This document shows, piece by piece, positions 42,260-50,535 of a stretch of DNA of 64,000 nucleotides. The position numbers and the translations under genes were made by a program. The notes below the pieces were generated by a model that made no database searches, was not told the DNA's origin, and saw nothing but the letters and a program-made list of their open reading frames with translations. The stretch's first letter is position 1. Every line of letters starts with the position of its first letter. The DNA lies in NCBI RefSeq assembly GCF_001435375.1, contig NZ_AYYZ01000002.1, forward strand, positions 51,445-115,444, written 5' to 3'. The DNA is from Ligilactobacillus araffinosus DSM 20653 (GTDB taxonomy: Bacteria; Bacillota; Bacilli; Lactobacillales; Lactobacillaceae).

Positions 42260-43634
42260 TTAGTGATTCTCCTTTCGGTAAAAGTTGAAGATGCGAGTCA
42301 TGAATTTCAAGAACGTAGTCGTAATGTTTGAACGATTGAAATTGATGATCAATGATCAGAATGCCGCAGCCAAGTTGTGTAAGCATTTCGATTAAATCCC
42401 ATGCGAGTGCAACAGAGGCGTGGTCGAGACCGGTTAAGATTTCGTCAAGTAAAATTACGGGACTGCTGATGATTGCTAAAATTAGCAGCTGAACCTTTTT
42501 TTGTTGGCCACCGGAAATAAAATATGGACTTTCATCAATGATGCTTTGCAAGTTGAATTTTTGAACCCACGAGCTGATTTGTAAATTTGTCCAAAAGTTC
42601 GGGTGATATGAAGCCTGTTGTGCACTTTGAAGTTCTTCGCGAACCGTTGTTTTGATAAATTGATCTTCGCTGTTTTGAAAACCTAAAGTAATATGCTGAA
42701 TCCATTTTCGAATGCTGATTCGTTGCTCATTTTGCTGATCAAAGGTAATTTGACCAGAATAGGGGTACTGCTTGGTAAGTACATTCAAAAGGGTCGACTT
42801 GCCGCTGCCATTTTTGCCAGCTAATAACCCAACCATTCTTTGAGGCAACTGAAAGGTACTTTCAACGACTAATGGACGACCAGCCTGGCTAAATGTTAAT
42901 TTTTGCCACTGAAGCCGGGACGAGATTGAAACTGGTAAACCAGCGGTTACACGTGAAACAGTTGGCGAATTTTGAAAGCTTGGGTTGAATGATTGTAATT
43001 TGTGCACAGTAACGTTCAACCAGCTATCAGCGAAATCTTGATAATACTGTAGTTGATGATCAGCCACAATGATTGCAGTGTTGTTTTTTTTACTTTTTAA
43101 CATGTGGATAAGTTGGAGCTGATGGTCGTGGTCCAAGTTCGCAAATGGTTCATCTAAAAGCAGATATTCAGGATCAAGACTGAAGATCATTGCAAGAGCC
43201 ATCTGTTGCAATTCACCGCCGGAAAGGGTAGTTATCGGCTGGTCAACGAGATATTCCAATGAATTTTCAGCAACGATTTGGTGAATTATTTTGGGAATTT
43301 GGTCACTTGGTGTTTGAAGATTTTCAAGCATAAAAGACAGCTGTTCCCGCCCGGTTTTAAACGTAAAAAAGTGACGGGTGTTTTGGGGAAGGTATGCCAA
43401 ATGTTGAACCCGTGCTGCCGGAACAATTAAACTCACATCTTGGTGATTCAGTTGAACTTTTCCAGATGAAGGTGCAAGAATTCCTGCCAGTAATTGAAGC
43501 AAAGTTGACTTACCACTACCGTTTTGGCCAGCAATGACCGTTAATCCGGTAGATGGAAAACGGTAGGTAATATTTTCCAGCAATAATGGCTGTGTTGGAT
43601 ATGTAAAAGTCAGGTTTTGAATTTCAAGATCCAT
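42243..43634 (-). CDS. ykoD: Duplicated ECF ATPase, YkoD-like
   Basis: A 463-residue fusion of two ABC ATPase domains. The first half has AGQNGSGKSTLLQLLAG, LSGGELQQ and YLLLDEP; the second has AGKNGSGKSTLLNVLT, ISGGQQKK and VILLDEI. In both halves the order of motifs is complete, so both sites may be active. The tandem-ATPase design is typical of YkoD. It shares one base with ykoE and 17 with ykoC, so the three are co-translated. Confidence 0.9.
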   Translation of the reverse strand: MDLEIQNLTFTYPTQPLLLENITYRFPSTGLTVIAGQNGSGKSTLLQLLAGILAPSSGKVQLNHQDVSLIVPAARVQHLAYLPQNTRHFFTFKTGREQLSFMLENLQTPSDQIPKIIHQIVAENSLEYLVDQPITTLSGGELQQMALAMIFSLDPEYLLLDEPFANLDHDHQLQLIHMLKSKKNNTAIIVADHQLQYYQDFADSWLNVTVHKLQSFNPSFQNSPTVSRVTAGLPVSISSRLQWQKLTFSQAGRPLVVESTFQLPQRMVGLLAGKNGSGKSTLLNVLTKQYPYSGQITFDQQNEQRISIRKWIQHITLGFQNSEDQFIKTTVREELQSAQQASYHPNFWTNLQISSWVQKFNLQSIIDESPYFISGGQQKKVQLLILAIISSPVILLDEILTGLDHASVALAWDLIEMLTQLGCGILIIDHQFQSFKHYDYVLEIHDSHLQLLPKGESLNEIDH

Positions 43635-44212
43635 TATGCAGCCACCACCTTTGTCTTAATAAGTAATTTTTTAATTGCCGCAACCATGAGTCCGGCAAAA
43701 AGTCCGATTGAAATGAAGCGTAGAAGTAACAGCGTAATTAACATGTGCAGTGGATAATACAGATAGCCGTTTTGAAAAAGATCCCACCCAAAAGTGATCA
43801 GGGTTGCCGTAATTGTGGATAAGAATAATTCGCCGTTGTCAAAATGATGGTATCCGGTAAGAGCAAATCCGCATTCTGATCCTAGTCCTTGAATTATTCC
43901 CGAAATGATCGTCGCAACGCCCCAGCTTGAAAAAATAAACATTTCTAAAATGGCTGCTAGCAACTCGCCGATCAAACACGCGTTGCGTTTCTTCAATAAC
44001 AGCGCAGAAACTGGGCCAGCCATCAGCCAGACCCCAAGTGTTAAATCGTTGGCATAGGGTTTTAACGGAGTTGCTGCAAGCAGATAATAAACGTAATTCC
44101 ATCCTTGGTAGATCAAGCCGAAAAAAATTGCAATCAATGAAAGTAAGATCACATCATGAATCGTCCAATGTTGTTTGTGGGGATTAACTGTGGGTAACTG
44201 CATAAGATTCAC
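43634..44212 (-). CDS. ykoE: ECF substrate-binding component, YkoE-like
   Basis: A 192-residue membrane protein with six helices and the WTIHDVILLSLIAIFFGLIYQGWNYVY start typical of YkoE (thiamine/HMP S component). GELLAAILEM and GIIQGLGSECGFAL are also conserved. The longest frame starts at GTG 44212; an ATG at 44203 is an alternative. YkoE genes often follow a TPP riboswitch, but only 35 bp separate it from the divergent gene, so none is present here. Confidence 0.85.
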   Translation of the reverse strand: MNLMQLPTVNPHKQHWTIHDVILLSLIAIFFGLIYQGWNYVYYLLAATPLKPYANDLTLGVWLMAGPVSALLLKKRNACLIGELLAAILEMFIFSSWGVATIISGIIQGLGSECGFALTGYHHFDNGELFLSTITATLITFGWDLFQNGYLYYPLHMLITLLLLRFISIGLFAGLMVAAIKKLLIKTKVVAA

Positions 44213-44223
44213 TTCATTTCTTT

Positions 44224-44242
44224 GGTATAATTTAATTATACC
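44224..44242. promoter_or_regulatory. Overlapping divergent -10 elements
   Basis: The 19-bp palindrome GGTATAATTTAATTATACC contains TATAAT on the plus strand (44226-44231) and TATAAT on the minus strand (44240-44235). It can serve as -10 for both ykoE (leftward) and the 44266 gene (rightward), which would make the two promoters mutually exclusive. Confidence 0.55.
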
Positions 44243-44265
44243 GGATAATGGCAGGTGAAATCACA

Positions 44266-44988
44266 ATGGTGCTTGATGATTATGTGAAACAAGTTCAGGA
44301 AATTCGACAAAGTTTTCTTAAGTTAACCCCGGTTGTGGAAAAATGCGATCAAATTTTAACAACGATCAACGCTTATCAACAGCAGCGGTTACCCCAAGTT
44401 GAACTAACAGAATTGGAACTTTCAACGGATTTAATTTTTGATAATTTGATTGAATATCCACAATTGATGGATGTTTCACCGCAATTTGAAAATTTAAGAC
44501 AGGTAATGATTGAAAATTTTGGAATTTGGCATATTTGCAATCAGTTGTGGATCAATGATTTGCAAGCTTTTTGCGGCCTAGATTCGTATAATTTAGAGAT
44601 TATGGCGGGCAACGCCGTGATCAGTGCGAACTTGAAAAATACAATTGCGACGGATAACCTTGATTGGCAGGGTCAGGATAACGACCGGCCGTGTCCGTGG
44701 ACAGCGCTGGAAAAGCTGGATGCAGTTACTGCAGTTCAAAAATATTATTCACATGTGGATAATATCATTATGGCGTGGGCGCCGGATAGCGGGGAAGTTG
44801 ATTGGCAAGTTTTGCATTTTTTGCGGCAAAATTACTTCCAAGGGAACCTGATCGTGATTGGTGAACGCAATGGCGCAACCAATTCCACAAAATTTTGGCA
44901 AAATGCACAGTTGCAGCTGGTTGATCAGCTTAATCAGCATCATCGACCATTTGATTTTATTAATGATCAGGTTTGGCTTGTAAAATAA
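44266..44988 (+). CDS. Unassigned protein, possible SAM-methyltransferase fold
   Basis: The start is the ATG at 44266, spaced 9 bp from AGGTG; the frame extends six codons further to an ATG at 44248 that lies too close to the promoter. The 240-residue protein has an acidic helical N-terminus, then LEIMAGNAVISANL, which resembles the glycine-rich SAM-binding loop, and later NIIMAWAPDSGEV and GNLIVIGERNGATNS, which look like further Rossmann strands. The canonical GxGxG is missing, so activity is uncertain. A small soluble protein of unknown role. Confidence 0.55.
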   Translation: MVLDDYVKQVQEIRQSFLKLTPVVEKCDQILTTINAYQQQRLPQVELTELELSTDLIFDNLIEYPQLMDVSPQFENLRQVMIENFGIWHICNQLWINDLQAFCGLDSYNLEIMAGNAVISANLKNTIATDNLDWQGQDNDRPCPWTALEKLDAVTAVQKYYSHVDNIIMAWAPDSGEVDWQVLHFLRQNYFQGNLIVIGERNGATNSTKFWQNAQLQLVDQLNQHHRPFDFINDQVWLVK

Positions 44989-44997
44989 GACACAATA

Positions 44998-45028
44998 AAA
45001 AAGACGCGGAAATTTTCCGCGTCTTTTT
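44998..45028. terminator. Bidirectional terminator
   Basis: AAAAAGACGCGGAAA and TTTTCCGCGTCTTTTT form a long GC-core hairpin with A and T runs on both sides, between convergent genes ending at 44988 and 45049. Confidence 0.93.
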
Positions 45029-45048
45029 AACGTAGTTTAATTGATCAA

Positions 45049-45750
45049 CTAGCCAATAATATCGAAGTTTTCGACAAAGTTTTCAAAGTCAGCTGCGGTG
45101 TAACCGTAACGGACCATAAAGACTAATAAGTGACCAAGAATCGTATCACAATCAAAGTCCTTTAAATCAGCTGTTTCAAGTGAACTGCCGTCTTCCTTGT
45201 TCAATTCATAGTAAGCGACTTCTTCAAATGAGTATACGCCAGTATTAAACATATCGTAGAAATCAAGATCACGTTTACCGTTGAAACCGTAATTTTCTTC
45301 CGTTAAGATTTGAACATTTCCGTCCTTCGAGGCGTAGATGCGGGGCATTTGAACTTTACCGTCTTCTTTTTCCACTGGGAAAAGGTTCCGCAACGTTGAG
45401 GTTTCGATCAAACCTTCATCTTCCTTGCTGATTTTGGCAGATAATGCTTTAACTGCTTTTTGGAATTGAGTCAGCTTTTCTTTAAATGCGAGAAATGTTG
45501 GATTATCTTCATAAGCTTCGGTTGAGAAGTACATCCCATATTCGTCATTGTATTTTGCAGGGAAATCTTTGGCACCTAAAAGTGCATTATCATCAGTCCA
45601 AAGTAATTTCCGTTCCATAATTTGACTGAATTCAGGACGGTTATGTTCAATTTCACGCACCATTGTTCCAAAATGGCCGATCAAGTTGACAACCATTTTA
45701 TTAAAATTGTCTGATGTTAAGGTGTTATCGATAAAGTCTTTAACTAACAT
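45049..45750 (-). CDS. Hypothetical cytoplasmic protein
   Basis: A 233-residue acidic protein starting at the ATG whose first base is 45750, with GGAGG 9 bp upstream. I see no known catalytic motif, membrane segment or repeat. It is rich in Asp/Glu/Phe/Asn and ends YGYTAADFENFVENFDIIG. It is transcribed alone with its own strong ribosome site. Codon use is biased like that of expressed housekeeping genes (TTC, GTT, AAC), so it is probably a real and reasonably abundant protein. Function unknown. Confidence 0.75.
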   Translation of the reverse strand: MLVKDFIDNTLTSDNFNKMVVNLIGHFGTMVREIEHNRPEFSQIMERKLLWTDDNALLGAKDFPAKYNDEYGMYFSTEAYEDNPTFLAFKEKLTQFQKAVKALSAKISKEDEGLIETSTLRNLFPVEKEDGKVQMPRIYASKDGNVQILTEENYGFNGKRDLDFYDMFNTGVYSFEEVAYYELNKEDGSSLETADLKDFDCDTILGHLLVFMVRYGYTAADFENFVENFDIIG

Positions 45751-45974
45751 CAAGTAAATCCTCCTTCAAAGTTCTATATCTCTATTCTATGATAATTTTG
45801 AAGTTTTGGAAAATATAAATTTAAAGAAAAATAAGAATATTTAATGAATTTCGAGATAAATTTTTCGTTTAGTTAAATTTTTTGTTAAAATAAAAAAGGC
45901 AGACTAGGTTTTTTGACAGTTATCGTCTATTAGGATAGATGATGGGATACCAGAGAATAGGAGAAAGATACTAT

Positions 45975-46664
45975 ATGAAGATCTTAGTTGTTGATGATGA
46001 TAAAGATATTGTTGAATTAATGAGCATTTACATCACGAATGAAGGATACGATGTAGAGAAAGCTTATAATGGCAAGGAAGCAATTACAAAACTTAATACA
46101 AATCCTGACATTGGATTAATGATTTTGGATATTATGATGCCACAGATGGACGGTTTAGCTGTTTTACGTGAAGTTCGAAAAGACTCACAAATTCCAGTAT
46201 TAATGCTTTCAGCTAAAACCGATGACCTTGATAAGATTCAAGGGTTGATTCAAGGGGCAGATGATTATGTAACTAAACCGTTTAATCCGTTAGAAGTAAT
46301 GGCACGGGTCAAGTCATTACTTCGGCGGTCACAGCACGACGTTCGCAGCGAAGAACCAGATCAGATTGAAATCGGGCCACTAATTATTAAACGGGATTCA
46401 CATGAAGTAACGACTTCAACGGGGAAGCCGATCCAATTGACGGCTCTTGAATTCGGAATTTTGTACTTACTTGCAAGTCATCCTAACCGTGTATTTTCAG
46501 CTGATGAAATTTTTGAACGCGTATGGCAACAGGAGTCGGTAGTTTCGGCTAAAACAGTTATGGTTCACGTAAGTCATTTACGTGATAAGATCGAAGAGGC
46601 AACTAATGGTGAAAAAGTTATTCAAACAGTATGGGGTGTAGGTTATAAAATTGAAACACATTAA
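45975..46664 (+). CDS. OmpR/VanR-type response regulator
   Basis: The start is the ATG at 45975 (MKILVVDDDKDIVELM), after AGGAGAAAG; 229 residues. The receiver domain has the acidic pocket DDD, phosphoacceptor Asp in LMILDIMMPQMDG, and Lys in VTKPFNPLE. The C-terminal winged helix reads LTALEFGILYLLASHPNRVFSADEIFERVW. It precedes its kinase by 30 bp and a D,D-carboxypeptidase, an arrangement like VanRS-type envelope regulators. Confidence 0.94.
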   Translation: MKILVVDDDKDIVELMSIYITNEGYDVEKAYNGKEAITKLNTNPDIGLMILDIMMPQMDGLAVLREVRKDSQIPVLMLSAKTDDLDKIQGLIQGADDYVTKPFNPLEVMARVKSLLRRSQHDVRSEEPDQIEIGPLIIKRDSHEVTTSTGKPIQLTALEFGILYLLASHPNRVFSADEIFERVWQQESVVSAKTVMVHVSHLRDKIEEATNGEKVIQTVWGVGYKIETH

Positions 46665-46694
46665 AAATAAGGAGCGCGAAGAAGGCGGACAACA

Positions 46695-47858
46695 ATGAAG
46701 TTGAAGATGACCTCCAAAGAAAAACGTGAGCTCCTTTTGGAAATCTTGTTTACGCTTGTTTTATTGTTAGCAGCTGATTTCGCAATTTATATTTTATTGA
46801 ATGAGTGGACGCGACATATTCCAGGGGTTACTAGTGGAATTTTTGATATTAAAATGTCGCTTGCATTGGGACCGAATGATATCAAATTCGGTAACTGGGG
46901 ACTGCTTTTTGTATTCATTGCAATTGTTTTTAATAGCTTCGTTTTGTATTGGCGGATTGTTCACCAATATCGTCAAATTCAACTTTATCATGTGATTTCT
47001 GAATTACATTATATTGCTTCAGGTCATTTTGATCATCGAATTCCGTTTGTCTTAAACGGGTCGATGCAACGAGTAGTTGAAAGTATTAACGCTCTGGTGG
47101 ATAGCACGGTTAAATCGATGGAAGAGGAACGCCGCATCGAAAAATCAAAAGACGAATTGATTACGAATGTTAGCCATGATATTCGGACACCATTGACTTC
47201 AATTATTGGTTATTTAGGATTGATTGAGAATAAACAATACCAATCGGAAGAAGATTTGCTTAAGTTTGCGCATATTGCGTTTGTAAAGTCGAATCAAATG
47301 AAGTCGTTGGTTAATGATTTGTTTGAATATACAAAAGTTCGTCAAACAGATATGCCGTTAAAACTAATGACAGTTTCTTTGATGTCACTTTTTGAACAAC
47401 TAGAAGCAAGTTTTGAACTGGAAGCTAAAGAAAAAGGCATGGCGATTTCAACCACAATGCCGGATGGTGATCTGAAACTTGAAGCCGATCCGGAATTATT
47501 TGCTCGAATCTTTAATAATTTAATTACCAATGCATTAAAGTATGGTAAAGGTGGGAAGAATATTTACCTTTCGGCACGAAAAATGAATGATAATGAAATT
47601 GAGATTCAAGTTTCAAACGATGGGAGACCAATTCCGCCGGATTCGTTACCACAGGTCTTTGAACGTTTTTATCGGGTTGAAAAATCACGTAATCAAAAGA
47701 CAGGTGGAACCGGTTTGGGATTGGCGATTACTCAACGAATTGTGGAATTACATCATGGAACAATCAAGGTTGAATCAAATAATCATTTGACAACCTTTGT
47801 AATGCGTTTCCCAGTTAATCAACCGGCAAAAAAGGAAAAGTTGGAACAAATTGACTAG
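46695..47858 (+). CDS. VanS-like sensor histidine kinase
   Basis: A 387-residue membrane kinase: two membrane segments (about 11-33 and 69-88) flanking an external loop of about 35 residues, a HAMP-like linker, the H box ITNVSHDIRTPLTSIIGYLG, N box NLITNALKYGKGG, and G boxes NDGRPIPPDSL and GGTGLGLAI. The short sensing loop suggests detection at the membrane, as in VanS-type envelope sensors. Next gene is the carboxypeptidase, 17 bp away, a likely target. Confidence 0.94.
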   Translation: MKLKMTSKEKRELLLEILFTLVLLLAADFAIYILLNEWTRHIPGVTSGIFDIKMSLALGPNDIKFGNWGLLFVFIAIVFNSFVLYWRIVHQYRQIQLYHVISELHYIASGHFDHRIPFVLNGSMQRVVESINALVDSTVKSMEEERRIEKSKDELITNVSHDIRTPLTSIIGYLGLIENKQYQSEEDLLKFAHIAFVKSNQMKSLVNDLFEYTKVRQTDMPLKLMTVSLMSLFEQLEASFELEAKEKGMAISTTMPDGDLKLEADPELFARIFNNLITNALKYGKGGKNIYLSARKMNDNEIEIQVSNDGRPIPPDSLPQVFERFYRVEKSRNQKTGGTGLGLAITQRIVELHHGTIKVESNNHLTTFVMRFPVNQPAKKEKLEQID

Positions 47859-47874
47859 TATTGGAGATTAGAGA

Positions 47875-49233
47875 ATGCGTTTAGTTAAAAAAATACAAAA
47901 GGTTTTAATTGGAATAGTAGCGGCAATAACGGTGTTTGCTACCGGAGGAATGGTTGCAGTTCAGGCGGCAGGTTCTTTAAAGTCAAGCACAGCGACATCT
48001 ATGGTGGCATCAAATTCAAAATCATCACAGCAAACTCAAGGATTGCACTTAGATGTAAAATCAGCTATTGCCATCGATGAAAAGACTGGGCAAATTTTAT
48101 ATCAACAAAATGCCAACCAATCAGTTCCGGTAGCTTCATTATCAAAGTTATTAACACTGTATATTGTTATTCAGGCAATTCAAAATGGTAAGCTTTCGTG
48201 GGATCAGATGGTAAAACCTTCTGATAATGTCTGTGCAGTTAGTCAAGATTCTTCATTGAGCAATGTTCCTCTTGAAAAAGGAAAACAATATTCAATAAAG
48301 GCGCTTTATCAAGCAACGTTAATTAATTCAGCTAATGGAGCAGCCATGGCGCTTGCTCAGGCGGTTGCAGGCAATCAAAAAGATTTTGTTAATTTAATGC
48401 GTCAAGACGTAAAAAAACTTGGTGTAAATGACGCTCAAATTTATACTTGCAATGGATTAACGAATAAATTAATGAAAAGTGATGCATATCCTGGAGCATC
48501 GCCAAATGCAGAAAATAAGTTTTCTGCAAAAGATATGGCACTAATCTCAATGAAACTTCTTCAAATGTATCCACAAATTGTTAAAACATCAAGTATAAAA
48601 GAAATGAATTTCAATACTGGAAGCCAACAAGTTCAAATGAAAAACTGGAATTGGATGTTACCAGGAAGTCAAAATTCATACACGTTACTGCCCGTTGACG
48701 GATTAAAAACAGGAACATCAGACGCTGCGGGCGCTTGTTTTGTTGGAACAGCGAATAAGGATGGTCATCGGATTATTACGGTTGTTTTAGGCGCGTCACA
48801 TAAGGATGGGACTGATCCAGCACGCTTTATTCAAACTCAAAAATTAATGTCATATATTTACCATACATATGATTATGTAACCTTGAAGAAGGGCCAAAAG
48901 ACAGCTACCTTACCTGTATATCATGGAAAACAGGTTAATGTTAAAGTTGCTAACGCAGCTGCTGAAGGCCTCTGGTTAAAGAAGGGGACTAAAGCCAATG
49001 ACGTGGCAGTTAAGGTCAACGTGAAGAAGAGTTTACTTAATAAGAAAGGCAATGCGCTTGCTGCTCCATTAGCGGATCATGAAATGGTAGGGACGATGAA
49101 GTTTACGGTTGATGATCAAAACCTTGAAACGGTAAATGGAACGAAGTGCGCGGTCAGGGCCCAAACAACGACCGCTGTTAAAAAAGCGAATATCTTTGAA
49201 ATTGCATGGCGGTGGGTAACCAACCTCTTTTAG
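47875..49233 (+). CDS. dacA: Serine-type D-alanyl-D-alanine carboxypeptidase (PBP5-like)
   Basis: A 452-residue secreted low-molecular-weight penicillin-binding protein. A signal peptide (ends near VQAAG) and a Ser-rich stretch precede the S11 peptidase domain with SLSKL (SxxK), SAN (SxN, in INSANGAAMA) and KTGT (in VDGLKTGTSDAAG). A PBP5-like C-terminal beta domain and a terminal amphipathic segment (FEIAWRWVTNLF) follow, which would anchor it to the membrane. It trims the terminal D-Ala of peptidoglycan stems. Co-directional with the VanRS-like pair. Confidence 0.94.
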   Translation: MRLVKKIQKVLIGIVAAITVFATGGMVAVQAAGSLKSSTATSMVASNSKSSQQTQGLHLDVKSAIAIDEKTGQILYQQNANQSVPVASLSKLLTLYIVIQAIQNGKLSWDQMVKPSDNVCAVSQDSSLSNVPLEKGKQYSIKALYQATLINSANGAAMALAQAVAGNQKDFVNLMRQDVKKLGVNDAQIYTCNGLTNKLMKSDAYPGASPNAENKFSAKDMALISMKLLQMYPQIVKTSSIKEMNFNTGSQQVQMKNWNWMLPGSQNSYTLLPVDGLKTGTSDAAGACFVGTANKDGHRIITVVLGASHKDGTDPARFIQTQKLMSYIYHTYDYVTLKKGQKTATLPVYHGKQVNVKVANAAAEGLWLKKGTKANDVAVKVNVKKSLLNKKGNALAAPLADHEMVGTMKFTVDDQNLETVNGTKCAVRAQTTTAVKKANIFEIAWRWVTNLF

Positions 49234-49266
49234 TCATGAGTTATTAAGTATAGATATTGTTTGAAA

Positions 49267-49286
49267 TATGTTATACTTATAACATA
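49267..49286 (+). promoter_or_regulatory. Perfect palindrome over the azlC -10 region
   Basis: TATGTTATA CT TATAACATA has perfect 9-bp arms and a 2-bp centre. A TATACT (49272-49277) that could be the -10 lies inside it, about 38 bp before the azlC start. A repressor operator is likely; the regulator is unknown. Confidence 0.6.
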
Positions 49287-49314
49287 GGTACTTTTTTATA
49301 AATGGAGGTATATT

Positions 49315-50058
49315 GTGACTAAAGAACAACCACGCTGGTTGGAAGTACTCAAAGTAGCACTTCCACTTTGTCTAAGTTACATTCCAATCGGTCTAGCATG
49401 TGGAGTATTATTACATGCAGCTGGATTTAACACGATATTGACCGGATTGGCATCAATGCTCATTTTTTCAGGTGGGGCGCAGTTTTTAATTGCGTCAATG
49501 TTAACTGCGAATGCCCCAATGCATACGATTTTAATCATGTTATTCTTTCTTGAATTGCGGTATGCATTATTAGGGTCAAGTTTGTCACAGTATGTTCGAG
49601 GAACAAGTAAGAAGTTTATTTACTTCTTTGCGATTTCATTGAACGATGAAAATTATGCGGTTAACTATTTAAAGTTTGCAACTGACAAAGAGTGGTCACC
49701 GAACGATGCAATGATGGTTGAACACTATTCACTTATATCATGGACGGTTGCGAATGTAGTCGGCAGTTTAGTTGGTGGAATGTTACCGAAAATCAACTTG
49801 GAAATCGTTGATTTTGCGTTGACATCGTTATTCTTGTATATGATTGTGATGCAGATTCGGAATAAACTCACGATTTTGATTAGTGCTTTTTCAGGTGTCT
49901 TAGCAGTCATTTTTATGTGCTTGCTGAAAGGTACGATGGGATTAGTTGTTGCAACTATCATTGCTTCGTTTACAGGATTTGCAATTGAAAATTATTTGCG
50001 CAAACATGGTCGTGAGAAAGGATTCTTGCTGAAGAACATTAAGCCAAATAAACAGTGA
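49315..50058 (+). CDS. azlC: Branched-chain amino acid exporter, large subunit
   Basis: A 247-residue membrane protein with the AzlC signatures PLCLSYIPIGLACGVLLHAAGF, MLIFSGGAQFLIASML and LELRYALLGSSL. The start is a GTG at 49315, with GGAGGT 8 bp upstream. With AzlD it exports branched-chain amino acids or analogues. The small subunit follows after 21 bp. Confidence 0.92.
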   Translation: MTKEQPRWLEVLKVALPLCLSYIPIGLACGVLLHAAGFNTILTGLASMLIFSGGAQFLIASMLTANAPMHTILIMLFFLELRYALLGSSLSQYVRGTSKKFIYFFAISLNDENYAVNYLKFATDKEWSPNDAMMVEHYSLISWTVANVVGSLVGGMLPKINLEIVDFALTSLFLYMIVMQIRNKLTILISAFSGVLAVIFMCLLKGTMGLVVATIIASFTGFAIENYLRKHGREKGFLLKNIKPNKQ

Positions 50059-50079
50059 TTTTAGGTAGGAGAGTTTGCT

Positions 50080-50421
50080 ATGCATATGTCGAGTACAGAT
50101 CATTTGATTTTGATCATCTTATCAATGTTGGTTGCATTAGGGCCACGACTATTGCCAATGAAATTTTTTACAACACGGAAAATTCCAGAATGGTTTAATG
50201 AATGGATGAAATATGTTCCAGTTTCCCTGTTTACGGCATTAGTCGTGAAGGATATATTCATTAATACATCGCACTATACGTTTATCGGATTTGGTCACTT
50301 GGCCAAATTGCTTGCAGCAGTTATTGTAATGGTTGTTGCATATAAGTCACGGTCAATGGGGCTTTCAGTTGTGTTAGGACTTGCAGCGGTTGCCTTATTG
50401 TCAATGGTAATTCCAGGATAG
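50080..50421 (+). CDS. azlD: Branched-chain amino acid exporter, small subunit
   Basis: A 113-residue protein with four membrane segments. ALGPRLLPMKFF and IPEWFNEWMKYVPVSLFTALVVKDIF are typical of AzlD. It starts at ATG 50080 after TAGGAGAG, although ATG 50086 is possible. It pairs with AzlC. Confidence 0.9.
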   Translation: MHMSSTDHLILIILSMLVALGPRLLPMKFFTTRKIPEWFNEWMKYVPVSLFTALVVKDIFINTSHYTFIGFGHLAKLLAAVIVMVVAYKSRSMGLSVVLGLAAVALLSMVIPG

Positions 50422-50442
50422 TTACATATTGAAGTTAAAGAG

Positions 50443-50490
50443 GTCACTGATGATTGGAGAGAAAGTCAAATTCAATTGCTCAGTGACTTT
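50443..50490 (+). terminator. Terminator after azlCD
   Basis: GTCACTGA (50443-50450) pairs with TCAGTGAC (50480-50487) across a long loop, then TTTTG. A TATAAT at 50496-50501 just after it is a probable -10 for the esterase gene. Confidence 0.6.
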
Positions 50491-50535
50491 TGTTGTATAA
50501 TTAAAGTAGATTTCAAATAGAAAGGTCCAATCACG

